From positions 186,001-250,000 of the forward strand of contig NZ_JBDQQR010000004.1 in NCBI RefSeq assembly GCF_039888675.1: a DNA stretch of 64,000 nucleotides. Reading direction: 5' to 3'. The notes under the pieces are model-generated. The model was not told the DNA's origin and searched no databases. It saw only the letters and a list, made by a program, of their open reading frames with translations. Made by a program: the position numbers and the translations under genes. The stretch's first letter is position 1. The number at the start of each line of letters is the position of its first letter. This DNA is from Mesorhizobium sp. CAU 1732. Lineage in GTDB: Bacteria; Pseudomonadota; Alphaproteobacteria; Rhizobiales; Rhizobiaceae. Below are positions 36,022 to 45,042 of this stretch, piece by piece.

Positions 36022-36705
36022 TTAGACACCCCGGTTGCGGAAGTAGGCAGGCATTTTGTCTTGAAGATCCTGTGCAATGGCTATGGACTGGGACAGGTGC
36101 CCGGTGAGGGCGTCGGCTGCGCCTTCGGGGTCTGCGGCCTTGAGGCGGTCGACGATCCGGCGATGGTCGGACAGGATTTGTATCACCTTGTCGCCAACCG
36201 GAAGGTGAAGTGCCCGGATCCGATCGATGTGCATGCTTTCGCGGCGTATCACGGCGTGGAGGCGCATCATGCCCGCGGAGACGAACAGCTCCCGGTGGAA
36301 TTTCTGGTCAAGCGTGGCGAAGGCCGTCAAATTCGACCCTGCGTGCTGTTCCTGTAGAGCCACGATGTTCTCCAGCGCGGCTATGAGGAGCGGATCGGGA
36401 CGCTTCGCCAATTGCACCACGATCGCGCGCTCGACGGAATTGCGCAGGAAATGCGCTTCGCGGGCCTGATCCAGATCGATCAGGCTGACGATGGTTCGTG
36501 ATTGCGGGACCATTTCGACAAGCCCGTCTTCCTGGAGCTTGAGCAGCATGTCGCGAACCGGCGTGGAACTGACCCCGTAATAGTCCTGCAACGCCTTGCG
36601 GGAAAGGATGCTGCCGGGCGCCAATTCGAGTGACACGATACGCTGCCGCATCTGCACGCTGAGTTCGAGCGCGGCGTGATGCGGCGAAGCAGTCCCGAAT
36701 GGCAT
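36022..36705 (-). CDS. GntR family regulator (FadR/FCD subgroup)
   Basis: A 227-residue regulator. The N-terminal winged helix includes SRKALQDYYGVSSTPVRDML; the C-terminal FCD domain has metal-site histidines in LDQKFHRELFVSAGMMRLHA and SDHRRIVDRLKAADPEGAAD. ATG 36705 is preceded by GGAG at seven bases and gives the usual N-terminal arm; the frame remains open to 36798. It is the second of two tandem GntR genes, and both face away from the tct operon, which they probably control. Confidence 0.88.
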   Translation of the reverse strand: MPFGTASPHHAALELSVQMRQRIVSLELAPGSILSRKALQDYYGVSSTPVRDMLLKLQEDGLVEMVPQSRTIVSLIDLDQAREAHFLRNSVERAIVVQLAKRPDPLLIAALENIVALQEQHAGSNLTAFATLDQKFHRELFVSAGMMRLHAVIRRESMHIDRIRALHLPVGDKVIQILSDHRRIVDRLKAADPEGAADALTGHLSQSIAIAQDLQDKMPAYFRNRGV

Positions 36706-36769
36706 CAAAACACTCCGCGTCCACATGGCCGACTTCCGTGCTAGCGGAATAGCCGGCGAAACGCACCTG

Positions 36770-37474
36770 TCATTTCGGGCTATTCCGGATTGACACACGA
36801 CCGCGCCCGTCGGGAATCCTGAAGAGCTCGGGACGCAGCTCTTCCAACTGGCTCATATAGGCGATCGCTCCCGAAATATGGGTGCGCAGCATCGCTTCGG
36901 CGGCCTCGGCATCGCGCCGCTCCAGGGCATCCAGTATAGCTTCATGCTGCTCGATAAGCAGAGGAATCTTTCCTTTCTGCGGGGCTTGCAGATGCCGCAC
37001 GCGGTCGAGATGGGCTTTCTTGGTGTGGATGATCGACCAGACACCGCTCAACCCGGCGAGTTCGAAAATCAATCGGTGGAACTGGTCATCGAGCGGCAGG
37101 AATGCGGAGAATTCCTCTCGCGCGAGCAGAAGACGCTGTTCGAGCACCACGGCGCGCAGGCTGGACAGGTCGATGAAGGGACCACTGCACAAAAGGCGCA
37201 GGGCCGCCGGTTCGAGATTGTTGCGCAGGAAATGCGCCTCTCGAACCGCCGCCGGATCGAGCGGCGCTACAAACGTGGCGAATTGCGGGGCCACCACCAC
37301 CAGCCCGCTTTGCACAAGCAGCAGGATCGCCTCGCGCAGCGGCGTACGACTGACGCCGAACTGTTCGCAGATGGATTTTTCGGGGAGAACGGTACCCGGC
37401 AAAAGCTCGACATCGACGATCTGCCGGCGCAGTTCGTCATAAATCTCGTCCGTCAAGGTGCGGCGTCTGGCCAT
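36770..37474 (-). CDS. GntR family regulator (FadR/FCD subgroup)
   Basis: This 234-residue paralogue of the following gene starts MARRRTLTDEIYDELRRQIV. The wing-helix recognition region is KSICEQFGVSRTPLREAILL, and the FCD domain includes LDDQFHRLIFELAGLSGVWS and IEQHEAILDALERRDAEAAE. It is transcribed divergently from tctC, with a 7-bp-armed inverted repeat (37555-37578) in the shared promoter. FCD regulators usually sense the organic or sugar acid that their target operon degrades. Confidence 0.9.
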   Translation of the reverse strand: MARRRTLTDEIYDELRRQIVDVELLPGTVLPEKSICEQFGVSRTPLREAILLLVQSGLVVVAPQFATFVAPLDPAAVREAHFLRNNLEPAALRLLCSGPFIDLSSLRAVVLEQRLLLAREEFSAFLPLDDQFHRLIFELAGLSGVWSIIHTKKAHLDRVRHLQAPQKGKIPLLIEQHEAILDALERRDAEAAEAMLRTHISGAIAYMSQLEELRPELFRIPDGRGRVSIRNSPK

Positions 37475-37554
37475 TTGCTATCCGTCGTTCGTCATCCGGC
37501 AATATCTCGACTTCGCACGATTTGACAGATCGGCGTAGCGGGGAGGTTGTCAAG

Positions 37555-37578
37555 GATGCACAAATATATTAGTGCATC
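37555..37578. promoter_or_regulatory. Inverted-repeat operator upstream of the tct operon
   Basis: GATGCAC and GTGCATC form perfect 7-bp arms separated by ten A/T bases. The site is 44 bp upstream of tctC and in the gap facing the GntR genes, so it is a likely binding site for one of them. Confidence 0.55.
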
Positions 37579-37621
37579 TCTGGCGTGCTCAGCAAGCGCG
37601 CGCTTCAGGGAGGAGAGATTT

Positions 37622-38584
37622 ATGAAGGCAATCACACTGGCTATGTCCGCCTCGCTTGTGGCGATGCTGTCCGGTTCGGCAATGGCGCAGGCCGAATGGC
37701 CGGCGCGTACGATCAATGTCATCATCGGGGCGAGCCCCGGCGGCGACACCGACTTCAATGCCCGTGCTTTCGCCCGCTATTTCGAGCAGGTGACGGGCTC
37801 GCCGATGGTCATCACGAACATGCCGGGCGGTGGCGCTACAATCGCGACCTCGGCGGTGCGCGACGCGGAAACGGACGGCTATACGATGCTGTTCGGGCAC
37901 ACCGGCCACATGATCGTCACAGAGGTTTCGGGCCTGGCCGACTATGGCATCGGGGATTTCGAAATCTGCTGCATTCCGGCTGTTGATCAGGGCGCCGTCT
38001 TCGTGACCAGCGAGCAATCCGGCATCGCCAGCGTTGCCGACCTTCTCGCAAAGACCCAGGAAGATCCGGACGCCGTGATCTACGGCACCGAGCTGGGCGG
38101 CTACTCGCATCTCCAGGGCCTGCTGTTCACGCAGGAAACCGGGGCGCAGATGCGCATCGTCGATACGGGTTCGGCAGCCGAGAAGATCGCCTCCCTGCTG
38201 GGCGGCCGCATCCATGTCGGCGGCATCGCCTACGGTGCGGTGCAGGATTATCACACGTCGGGCGCCATGAACGTGCTCGGCCAGCCCAATGAGGAGCGCA
38301 ACCCGCTTCTCGGCGATATTCCGACCTTCGTCGAGCAGGACATCAAGTTCGTGATGAACAACCCCTACATCATCGCGTTTCCGAAAGGCACTGATCAGGC
38401 CATCGTCGACCGCATGGACGAGATTGCGGCCGAGATCGCGGAGATCCCTGAATACGCCAGGGATCTCGAGCAGGGCTTCCGCCAGCCGGTAGCCTACTAC
38501 AGCCGCGCCGAAGCCCAGGAGCGTCTGGGGGAACTCCGCGAGAACTACATGCAGTATCGCGAAGCGTTGCAGTCCGCGCGCTGA
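37622..38584 (+). CDS. tctC: Tripartite tricarboxylate transporter substrate-binding protein (Bug/TctC family)
   Basis: This 320-residue periplasmic binding protein has a signal peptide (MKAITLAMSASLVAMLSGSA, cleavage at AMA-QAE). Family features are WPARTINVIIGASPGGDTDF near the N-terminus, MVITNMPGGGATIATSAV and GTELGGYSHLQGLLF. The start follows GGGAGGAG, so the upstream in-frame ATG at 37547 is rejected. It feeds the TctA/TctB membrane complex encoded downstream. Bug proteins bind carboxylates; the enzymes that follow point to a sugar acid. Confidence 0.9.
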   Translation: MKAITLAMSASLVAMLSGSAMAQAEWPARTINVIIGASPGGDTDFNARAFARYFEQVTGSPMVITNMPGGGATIATSAVRDAETDGYTMLFGHTGHMIVTEVSGLADYGIGDFEICCIPAVDQGAVFVTSEQSGIASVADLLAKTQEDPDAVIYGTELGGYSHLQGLLFTQETGAQMRIVDTGSAAEKIASLLGGRIHVGGIAYGAVQDYHTSGAMNVLGQPNEERNPLLGDIPTFVEQDIKFVMNNPYIIAFPKGTDQAIVDRMDEIAAEIAEIPEYARDLEQGFRQPVAYYSRAEAQERLGELRENYMQYREALQSAR

Positions 38585-38651
38585 TTCTCGCTGGAAGACA
38601 ATGGACGCGCATGGTCATGCGCGTCCTCACCTAGACCAATCGGAGCGACCA

Positions 38652-39191
38652 ATGTCCGAGACCCGCACCAAGGGAATCGTCGTCGGCGCATGCATGCTGG
38701 CGGCAGGCATTGCCTATTTCTACGTGACGACCGGGCTTCCGCGCCGCGGCGCGATTGACGCAGCCTTCTTTCCCTACGCGCTGGCGATCCTCATGATCGT
38801 GCTGGGGTTGCTGCAGGTCATGGCCTCCTGGAGGCGGTCGCCCGAGCCGGCCGACGCAGCCTCGCAAGACGAGATAGCGAAAGCGACGCTCGCGGCCGAC
38901 TCGGAAGACCCGGACATTCCCGAGGGCGCAAAGCCCGACTATCTCAGCGTTGTGGTCAGTCTTTGCCTGATCGCCGGGTTCACCGCCCTGATGCGCCCGC
39001 TCAGCTTCCCGGTTGCGGCGGCGCTGTACCTGTTCCTGCAATTCTCGATCCTGAGTCCCGCCGGCAAGCCTGTTCCGCATGTTCTGCATGCAGTGCTCGC
39101 GGTGTTGATCGCGACGTTCGTCTTCCTGCTGTTCCGGTACGGTTTCGGCCTCATGCTGCCGGCCGGTCCGCTAACGCCTTACCTCCGCTGA
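38652..39191 (+). CDS. tctB: Tripartite tricarboxylate transporter small membrane subunit (TctB)
   Basis: A 179-residue protein with about four membrane segments (GIVVGACMLAAGIAYFYVTT, FFPYALAILMIVLGLLQVMA, LSVVVSLCLIAGFTALM, VLHAVLAVLIATFVFLLFRY) and a variable acidic cytoplasmic loop between spans 2 and 3. ATG 38652 follows CGGAGCG. Position between tctC and tctA confirms the assignment. Confidence 0.88.
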   Translation: MSETRTKGIVVGACMLAAGIAYFYVTTGLPRRGAIDAAFFPYALAILMIVLGLLQVMASWRRSPEPADAASQDEIAKATLAADSEDPDIPEGAKPDYLSVVVSLCLIAGFTALMRPLSFPVAAALYLFLQFSILSPAGKPVPHVLHAVLAVLIATFVFLLFRYGFGLMLPAGPLTPYLR

Positions 39192-39206
39192 GGGAGTTGA
39201 AACACG

Positions 39207-40712
39207 ATGGATCTCTTTCTCATCGGTCTGAGCAACGTCTTTGCTCCGCACGTCTTCCTTCTCATCACGCTGGGTGTGGTCGTCGGGATCATCTTCGGCG
39301 CAATTCCGGGGTTGACCGCCGTCATGGCGATCGCGCTGTGCCTGCCGATGACCTACGGTCTAGGCCCCGCGGAAGGCATGGCGCTTCTGGTGGCGCTTTT
39401 TGTCGGCGCGACGTCGGGCGGCCTCATCTCCGCCATCCTGTTGAAAATCCCAGGTACGCCGTCCTCCATCGCGACCACCTTCGATGGCGGCCCGATGATG
39501 GAGAAGGGCGAGGGCGCGAAGGCGCTTGGAATCGGCATAGTCTTTTCCTTCATCGGCACCGTGCTTTCCATTGGTGCGTTGATGTTCATTGCCCCATCGC
39601 TGGCACGTGTCGCCCTTTCCTTCGGTCCTCATGAATATTTCGCGATTGCGATCTTCTCCCTGACATTGATTGCGACCTTGTCGACGGGATCGATGGTGAA
39701 GGGGATATTTTCCGGCGTCGTCGGCTTTGCGGTCTCGACCGTGGGCATTGCGCCGGTCGATGCGACCAGGCGGTTTACGTTTGACGTCGTGGAACTGAAT
39801 GCGGGCTTTTCCATCCTGACCGTTCTGGTCGGCATGTTTGCCATTGCCGAGGTGATCAAGGTCGCGGAGGCCGGCCGCGCAGGACACAATATGACTGTGA
39901 CGGCCCCGGTGATGAAGGGTATCCGCGGCTTTGGCTTCTCCATGAAGGAGTTCGTCGGCCAGTTGCCGAATGCGTTTCGCTCTTCCTTTATTGGTATTGG
40001 TATCGGCATCCTGCCGGGGATCGGTGCGGGCACGTCCAATATCCTCGCCTATATCGTTGCCCGAAACCGTTCCAAGACGCCCGAGCAATTCGGCAAGGGG
40101 TCGATCGAGGGTGTCGTTGCGCCGGAGACGGCGAACAATGCCGGAATCGGCGGTGCGATGATCCCGCTGCTGACTCTGGGAATTCCCGGAGATGCTGTAA
40201 CTGCCATCCTTCTGGGTGGGCTGATGATTCACGGCATTCAGCCGGGACCGATGCTGTTCATCACTCAGGGGCCGCTGGTCTACACGATCTTTGCCGCGCT
40301 CTTGGTATCGGCGTTCCTGATGCTGATTATCGAGTTCTATGGCCTGAGAGTCTTCGTGAAGCTTCTGGCTATCCCCAGGCACATCCTCCTGCCGGTTATT
40401 CTGGTCCTGTGCGCGGTCGGCGCTTTCGGGTTGTCCAATCGCGTCTTCGATGTCTGGACGGTTCTGGGCTTTGGGGTCGTCGGCTATGCCTTTGTCAAAG
40501 GCGGCATTCCCACGGCGCCGTTTATCATCGGCTTCATTCTGGGTCCGATGGCCGAAACCAATTTCCGCCGGGCTCTACAGCTTTCGCAGGGCGACTTCAC
40601 CGGTTTCATGACGAACCCGATATCGGGCGCATTTCTCGGTTTGGCATTGCTGTCGATCGGTTGGCAGATTTGGTCCGGCGTGCGTTCCGCGCGCGCCTCG
40701 CCGCGCCTTTGA
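39207..40712 (+). CDS. tctA: Tripartite tricarboxylate transporter large permease (TctA)
   Basis: This 501-residue polytopic permease translocates the substrate using an ion gradient. The two family motifs are present: GIIFGAIPGLTAVMAIALCL near residue 27 and GILPGIGAGTSNILAYIVAR near residue 265, each at an internal-repeat reentrant region. It is the third gene of the tctCBA unit and is followed after 52 bp by the dehydratase. Confidence 0.93.
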   Translation: MDLFLIGLSNVFAPHVFLLITLGVVVGIIFGAIPGLTAVMAIALCLPMTYGLGPAEGMALLVALFVGATSGGLISAILLKIPGTPSSIATTFDGGPMMEKGEGAKALGIGIVFSFIGTVLSIGALMFIAPSLARVALSFGPHEYFAIAIFSLTLIATLSTGSMVKGIFSGVVGFAVSTVGIAPVDATRRFTFDVVELNAGFSILTVLVGMFAIAEVIKVAEAGRAGHNMTVTAPVMKGIRGFGFSMKEFVGQLPNAFRSSFIGIGIGILPGIGAGTSNILAYIVARNRSKTPEQFGKGSIEGVVAPETANNAGIGGAMIPLLTLGIPGDAVTAILLGGLMIHGIQPGPMLFITQGPLVYTIFAALLVSAFLMLIIEFYGLRVFVKLLAIPRHILLPVILVLCAVGAFGLSNRVFDVWTVLGFGVVGYAFVKGGIPTAPFIIGFILGPMAETNFRRALQLSQGDFTGFMTNPISGAFLGLALLSIGWQIWSGVRSARASPRL

Positions 40713-40764
40713 AGCAAGCCGCTTTTTCTTTGTAATCATACGCATGCCAGCCCATGGAGGCACA

Positions 40765-42507
40765 ATGGCGAACCTGAAAAGAAAAACACCTGAAACCCTG
40801 CGCTCGGCGCGCTGGTTCGCACCCGACGATCTGCGCAGCTTCGGCCATCGCTCGCGCATGATGCAACTGGGGTATTCGGAAGAAGAGTTCATGGGAAAGC
40901 CGGTCATCGGCATTCTCAACACCTGGTCCGAACTCAACAGTTGCCACTCCCATTTCCGCGAGCGGGCCAAGGATGTGCGGCGCGGGGTCCAGATGGCGGG
41001 GGGCTTTCCCGTCGAAATACCGTCCCTGTCCGTGGACGAGAGTTTCACCAAACCGACCTCGATGCTCTATCGCAATTTGCTGGCGATGGAGACAGAAGAG
41101 ACTATCCGGTCTCACCCGCTTGACGGTGTCGTCCTCATGGGCGGTTGCGACAAGACCACTCCCGGCCTCGTCATGGGCGCGATTACCGTCGGCGTTCCGA
41201 TGATCTATCTCCCTGCCGGTCCGATGCTGCGCGGCAACTATGCCGGGCAGCATCTTGGGTCGGGGTCGGATGCCTGGAAATACTGGGATGAGCGACGCGC
41301 TGGTAACATTTCCGATGCGGAATGGACCGGCGTCCAGGGCGGTATCGCGCGTTCGGCAGGCGTATGCATGACCATGGGCACGGCCAGCACCATGACGGCG
41401 ATTGCCGATGCGATGGGGCTGACGCTGCCGGGCGCCTCATCCATACCCGCAGTGGATTCCGGCCATCAGCGCATGGCGTCCCATTGTGGCCGCCGGATCG
41501 TCGACATGGTGTGGGAGGATCTGACGCCGGATTTGATTGTCACCGAGGCTTCGGTGCGCAATGCCGCGATCGTCGCGATGGCGACCGGCTGCTCCACCAA
41601 CGCGGTCGTGCACCTGATCGCGATGGCCCGGCGCGCAGGCGTCAACCTGACGCTGGACGATCTGGACGCGCTTGGCCGCGTGACGCCGCTGATCGCCAAT
41701 GTGCGCCCCTCCGGCAAGGACTATCTGATGGAGGACTTTCACTATGCGGGAGGCCTGCGGGCGCTGATGGCGCAGATCAGCGACCGGCTTTCGCTGGATG
41801 CCATGACGGTCACCGGCAGGACGATGGGCGAGAATTTGGAAGGGGCGAAGGTCTGGAACGACGACGTCATCCGCCCCCTTTCCAACCCGGTCTACAATGA
41901 AGGTTCGCTGGCGGTGCTGCGCGGGAACCTGTGCCCCTCCGGCGCCGTGATCAAGCCAGCCGCGTGCGATGGGAAATATCATGTCCACGAGGGGCCGGCG
42001 ATGGTCTTCGACAGTTACCCGGACATGAAGAAAGCCATTGACGACGAAAATCTCGACGTCTCGCCCGACCACGTTCTGGTGCTGCGCAATGCGGGTCCGC
42101 AGGGGGGGCCGGGGTTCCCCGAATGGGGCATGCTTCCGATCCCCAAGGCTCTGATCAAACAGGGGCACCGCGACATGCTGCGCATTTCCGATGCGCGCAT
42201 GTCCGGCACGTCCTACGGCGCCTGCGTTCTTCACGTCGCGCCGGAGGCTTATGTAGGCGGTCCGCTCGCGCTTCTGCAAAACGGTGACATCATTCGTCTG
42301 GACCTTCCGGCACGGCGGCTCGACATGCTCGTGGAGGATGCCGAACTGGAGCGCCGCCGCAGCGAATGGCAGGCGCCGGAGCCGAGGTTCCAGCGTGGTT
42401 GGGGCTGGATGTTTTCCAAGCATGTCACGCAGGCCGACAAAGGCTGCGACTTCGATTTCCTCGAGCGTGACTTTGGCCGCACTGCCGGCGAACCGGACAT
42501 TTTCTGA
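40765..42507 (+). CDS. IlvD/EDD family sugar-acid dehydratase (pentonate dehydratase-like)
   Basis: This 580-residue enzyme dehydrates a 2,3-dihydroxy or aldonic acid to a 2-keto-3-deoxy acid. Cysteines for the iron-sulfur cluster lie in SELNSCHSHFRERAKD, LMGGCDKTTPG and AMATGCSTNAVVHL. The SARWFAPDDLRSFGHRSRMM start and the GYSEEEFMGKPVIGILNTWS region mark the L-arabonate/D-xylonate/L-fuconate dehydratase branch rather than amino-acid IlvD. ATG 40765 follows GGAGG; the upstream ATG at 40744 is not preferred. Placed after a carboxylate importer and before aldolases, it is the first catabolic step. Confidence 0.9.
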   Translation: MANLKRKTPETLRSARWFAPDDLRSFGHRSRMMQLGYSEEEFMGKPVIGILNTWSELNSCHSHFRERAKDVRRGVQMAGGFPVEIPSLSVDESFTKPTSMLYRNLLAMETEETIRSHPLDGVVLMGGCDKTTPGLVMGAITVGVPMIYLPAGPMLRGNYAGQHLGSGSDAWKYWDERRAGNISDAEWTGVQGGIARSAGVCMTMGTASTMTAIADAMGLTLPGASSIPAVDSGHQRMASHCGRRIVDMVWEDLTPDLIVTEASVRNAAIVAMATGCSTNAVVHLIAMARRAGVNLTLDDLDALGRVTPLIANVRPSGKDYLMEDFHYAGGLRALMAQISDRLSLDAMTVTGRTMGENLEGAKVWNDDVIRPLSNPVYNEGSLAVLRGNLCPSGAVIKPAACDGKYHVHEGPAMVFDSYPDMKKAIDDENLDVSPDHVLVLRNAGPQGGPGFPEWGMLPIPKALIKQGHRDMLRISDARMSGTSYGACVLHVAPEAYVGGPLALLQNGDIIRLDLPARRLDMLVEDAELERRRSEWQAPEPRFQRGWGWMFSKHVTQADKGCDFDFLERDFGRTAGEPDIF

Positions 42508-42518
42508 GGCTCCATATC

Positions 42519-43418
42519 ATGACATTCACCCTTTCCCGCGCGCTGACCGGAATCTCCGGAATTCTTGTCACTCCCTATGACGAGGCTGGCGATATCGCGC
42601 CGCAGAAATTGCAGCCGATCATCGACAGGGCGCTCGCGGCTGGCGTGCACCTGACTGTCGTCAACGGCAACACCGGCGAGTTCTATGCGCTGACCACCGA
42701 CGAGGCCTGCCGGATGGTGCAGGATGTGGTGACGATGGTCGATGGACGCGCGCCCGTCATCGCCGGTGTGGGACGTGGCATTCGTGACGCCGAACGGCTG
42801 GCGCGGGTGTCGGCCGAGGCGGGCGCTGCCGCGTTGATGGTCCACCAGCCGCCTGACCCTTTCGTCGCACCGCGCGGCATCGTCGATTATTTGCGCGCGC
42901 TGAGCGACGCGTCCGGCGGGCTGCCGATGATGCTCTACCTGCGAAACGATGCCATCGGCACGGGCGCTATTGTCGATTTGTGCGCGCTGCCCGGCGTGGC
43001 AGGCGTCAAATGGGCGACGCCCAACCCGCAAAGTCTAGCGGAGGCTCGCGCAGCTTGCGATCCGTCGATCGTATGGGTCGGCGGTCTTGCCGAAGTGTGG
43101 GCGCCCGCCTTCTATGCGGTAGGAGCCAGAGGCTTCACGTCAGGCCTGATCAATGTGTGGCCCGAGCGTTCCGTCGCGATCCATTCAGCTCTGGAGGCGG
43201 GGGATTATGCGCAGGCCAATGCATTGATCGCCGGAATGAAGGTTTTCGAAGAAATCCGCGCTGAGGAAATGGCAGGCACAAACGTCACCGGCGTCAAGTC
43301 CGCCCTGATCGCCCAGGGGCTGGACTGCGGCCCGACACGGCCACCTTCGGCATGGCCACTCACAGACAATCAGGGGGAGCGCCTGAACCGCTTTCTGTCC
43401 GACAACACGCTGATTTGA
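42519..43418 (+). CDS. DapA-family aldolase/dehydratase
   Basis: A 299-residue class I lyase of the dihydrodipicolinate synthase/N-acetylneuraminate lyase family. The Schiff-base Lys is in VAGVKWATPNPQ and the conserved Tyr is in MMLYLRND. VNGNTGEFYALTTDEACRMV and VIAGVGRGIRDAERLARVSA are family landmarks. Typical members in sugar-acid operons either cleave 2-keto-3-deoxy acids or dehydrate and decarboxylate 5-keto-4-deoxyglucarate. Either fits as the step after the dehydratase 11 bp upstream. Confidence 0.9.
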   Translation: MTFTLSRALTGISGILVTPYDEAGDIAPQKLQPIIDRALAAGVHLTVVNGNTGEFYALTTDEACRMVQDVVTMVDGRAPVIAGVGRGIRDAERLARVSAEAGAAALMVHQPPDPFVAPRGIVDYLRALSDASGGLPMMLYLRNDAIGTGAIVDLCALPGVAGVKWATPNPQSLAEARAACDPSIVWVGGLAEVWAPAFYAVGARGFTSGLINVWPERSVAIHSALEAGDYAQANALIAGMKVFEEIRAEEMAGTNVTGVKSALIAQGLDCGPTRPPSAWPLTDNQGERLNRFLSDNTLI

Positions 43419-43428
43419 GGGACACTTG

Positions 43429-44154
43429 ATGACCGACTACATCCTCTCCGACGAAACCCGCGCCAAATTGTCAAAAGTCTCGACTGCTTCGGTGGCCACG
43501 GCGCTCTACAAGCGTGGTCTCCGCAACCAGTTCATTCAGGGAGCGAGGCAGGTGTCGCCCAAACCCTCCAGCATGGTCGGGCAAGCGTTCACCCTACGCT
43601 ATATTCCGGCCCGCGAAGACCGCAATCCGCTCACCGTCTTTCGCAATGCCGATCATCCGCAGCGTGTCGCGATGGAAACGTGCCCTCCCGGCTGGGTGCT
43701 GGTGATGGATGCGCGCAAGGATGCGCGTGCGGCAACCGCCGGTTCAATCCTGATCACGAGGCTGGCGTTGCGCGGCGCGGCCGGCGTTGTGTCCGATGGC
43801 GGGTTTCGTGACGTCGCGGGCATAGGCGCGCTGGATATGCCGGCCTATTGCGCAGGGCCTTCAGCGCCGACGAACCTGACGCTTCATGAAGCGCTCGACG
43901 TCAACGTGCCGATCGCCTGCGGTGATGTGGCCGTATTTCCCGGCGACGTGCTGGTCGGCGACGGCGACGGCGTGATGGTGATCCCGGCTCATCTGGTGGA
44001 AGAAATCGCGGAGGAATGCAGCGGCATGGAGAGCTTCGAGGATTTCGTCCTTGGAGAGGTCAATGCGGGCGCATCGATCATCGGCCTCTATCCGCCGACG
44101 AAGGAAGAGAACCAGAAGAAATATGCGGAATGGCGCGAAAAAACCGGACGCTGA
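43429..44154 (+). CDS. RraA/HMG-aldolase family lyase
   Basis: This 241-residue protein has the fold shared by RraA and the 4-hydroxy-4-methyl-2-oxoglutarate/oxaloacetate lyases. The divalent-metal site Arg-Asp pair is in VSDGGFRDVAGI, and GDVLVGDGDGVMVIPAHLVE is the family C-terminal motif. Start ATG 43429 follows GAGGGAC; the TTG immediately before it is not needed. The enzymes in this family that are not RraA cleave or decarboxylate 2-oxo acids. Here it would act downstream of, or as an alternative to, the DapA-type aldolase. Confidence 0.87.
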   Translation: MTDYILSDETRAKLSKVSTASVATALYKRGLRNQFIQGARQVSPKPSSMVGQAFTLRYIPAREDRNPLTVFRNADHPQRVAMETCPPGWVLVMDARKDARAATAGSILITRLALRGAAGVVSDGGFRDVAGIGALDMPAYCAGPSAPTNLTLHEALDVNVPIACGDVAVFPGDVLVGDGDGVMVIPAHLVEEIAEECSGMESFEDFVLGEVNAGASIIGLYPPTKEENQKKYAEWREKTGR

Positions 44155-44509
44155 AACAGAGTGACCGATGATTCCCTTTAAAGGAGCAGGTCTTTGTCTT
44201 AGGCTGGGGATCTGTAATTTGCGGAGCTTGGCGGTGTTTCCCTTGAGGGTTTCAAGGATCTGTCCGCACTGATGGCTGCAAGCAGCGATCGTGCTGTATC
44301 GGGTTTCACAAGGTCGAACGTTGCATTGACTCGAAGCGGGCTCATTGGCCCATCCGATAACCTTCGCAGATCGCTCGTCCCTGCGTTCCCTCTCGGGACA
44401 CCGCCCTCGGATCAGTGGCATCTGCCTGATAGCGCCTGGCCGTGGCCCAGCGAGCGTAGAAACGCTCCCGTCCATGCGCGTCTTGTGAGCCGCTGCGCCG
44501 CTGTCATGG
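44155..44509. other. Intergenic region, no gene supported
   Basis: This region lies between the sugar-acid operon and a series of mobile-element remnants. Short frames have no recognisable product. No clear terminator follows the RraA-like gene. Confidence 0.4.
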
Positions 44510-44791
44510 TCAGGCGTTTCCGCTGGCGTTCAGCACGGCGGTCTCCCCTGGGGCATTGGCGAGAAGGCCAGCGCGGCTTTTCACGGCAGCTCTGACTGAC
44601 GTAACGAGCTGATCTGGAAAGTCCTTCGGCAGACTCGCAATGACAGCGTCGGTTTGTTTTTCGGCGCGCGCGGCGAGGTCTTCGAAGATCGTGCGCATCA
44701 ACGGCAAACCGACGCCCGCGATCTCGGCAGCCTGAAGGAAGTGGCGCGGCGTCAATATACGGGTTTGCGTATGAGGACGACATATACGCAT
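44510..44791 (-). pseudogene. HipA-like toxin C-terminal fragment fused to an operator region
   Basis: The frame reads from an ATG at 44791 inside palindromic repeats. Its first 13 residues are encoded by the operator DNA; from LTPRHFLQAAEIAGVGLPLM onward it looks like the end of a HipA-type kinase (TIFEDLAARAEKQTDAVIAS, LPKDFPDQLVTSVRAAVKSR). About 80 of the ~400 expected residues survive. The simplest reading is a deletion that removed the antitoxin gene and most of hipA, joining the promoter to the 3' end. Confidence 0.55.
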
Positions 44792-44827
44792 TCGCGTATA
44801 AAATTATGATATACGCGAGCGCGTATA
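44756..44827. promoter_or_regulatory. Three 18-bp palindromes in a 27-bp periodic array
   Basis: Sites at 44756-44773, 44783-44800 and 44810-44827 follow the pattern TATACGC-N4-GCGTATA. The second is TATACGCATTCGCGTATA, the third TATACGCGAGCGCGTATA (both perfect), and the first is imperfect. Start-to-start spacing is exactly 27 bp. The arrangement resembles the multiple operators of a hipBA-type operon, and the array abuts a HipA tail. Confidence 0.7.
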
Positions 44828-45042
44828 GCTAGTCGGACTTCGGGACGGCTCTGCCGGGGACTTGGCGCATAAACGTATTCATAGGAGCGCGTCCCTATCG
44901 GGTCAGGCTCTAGGCAAGCCCCGAGCCGCCGGTCGTCTCGGCCCGTTACGGGTAACGATCCTTCGCCCAAAGAGAGGCTCGGGAACGCACCACCAAGCAG
45001 GCAGCCTGCTCGCTGGATGGCGATAGACACAAGGAACTGCGG

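Noticed and set aside
39360..40382. Long minus-strand frame inside tctA
   Set aside because: It is a shadow of the polytopic permease gene; charged repeats in its translation mirror hydrophobic codons on the other strand.
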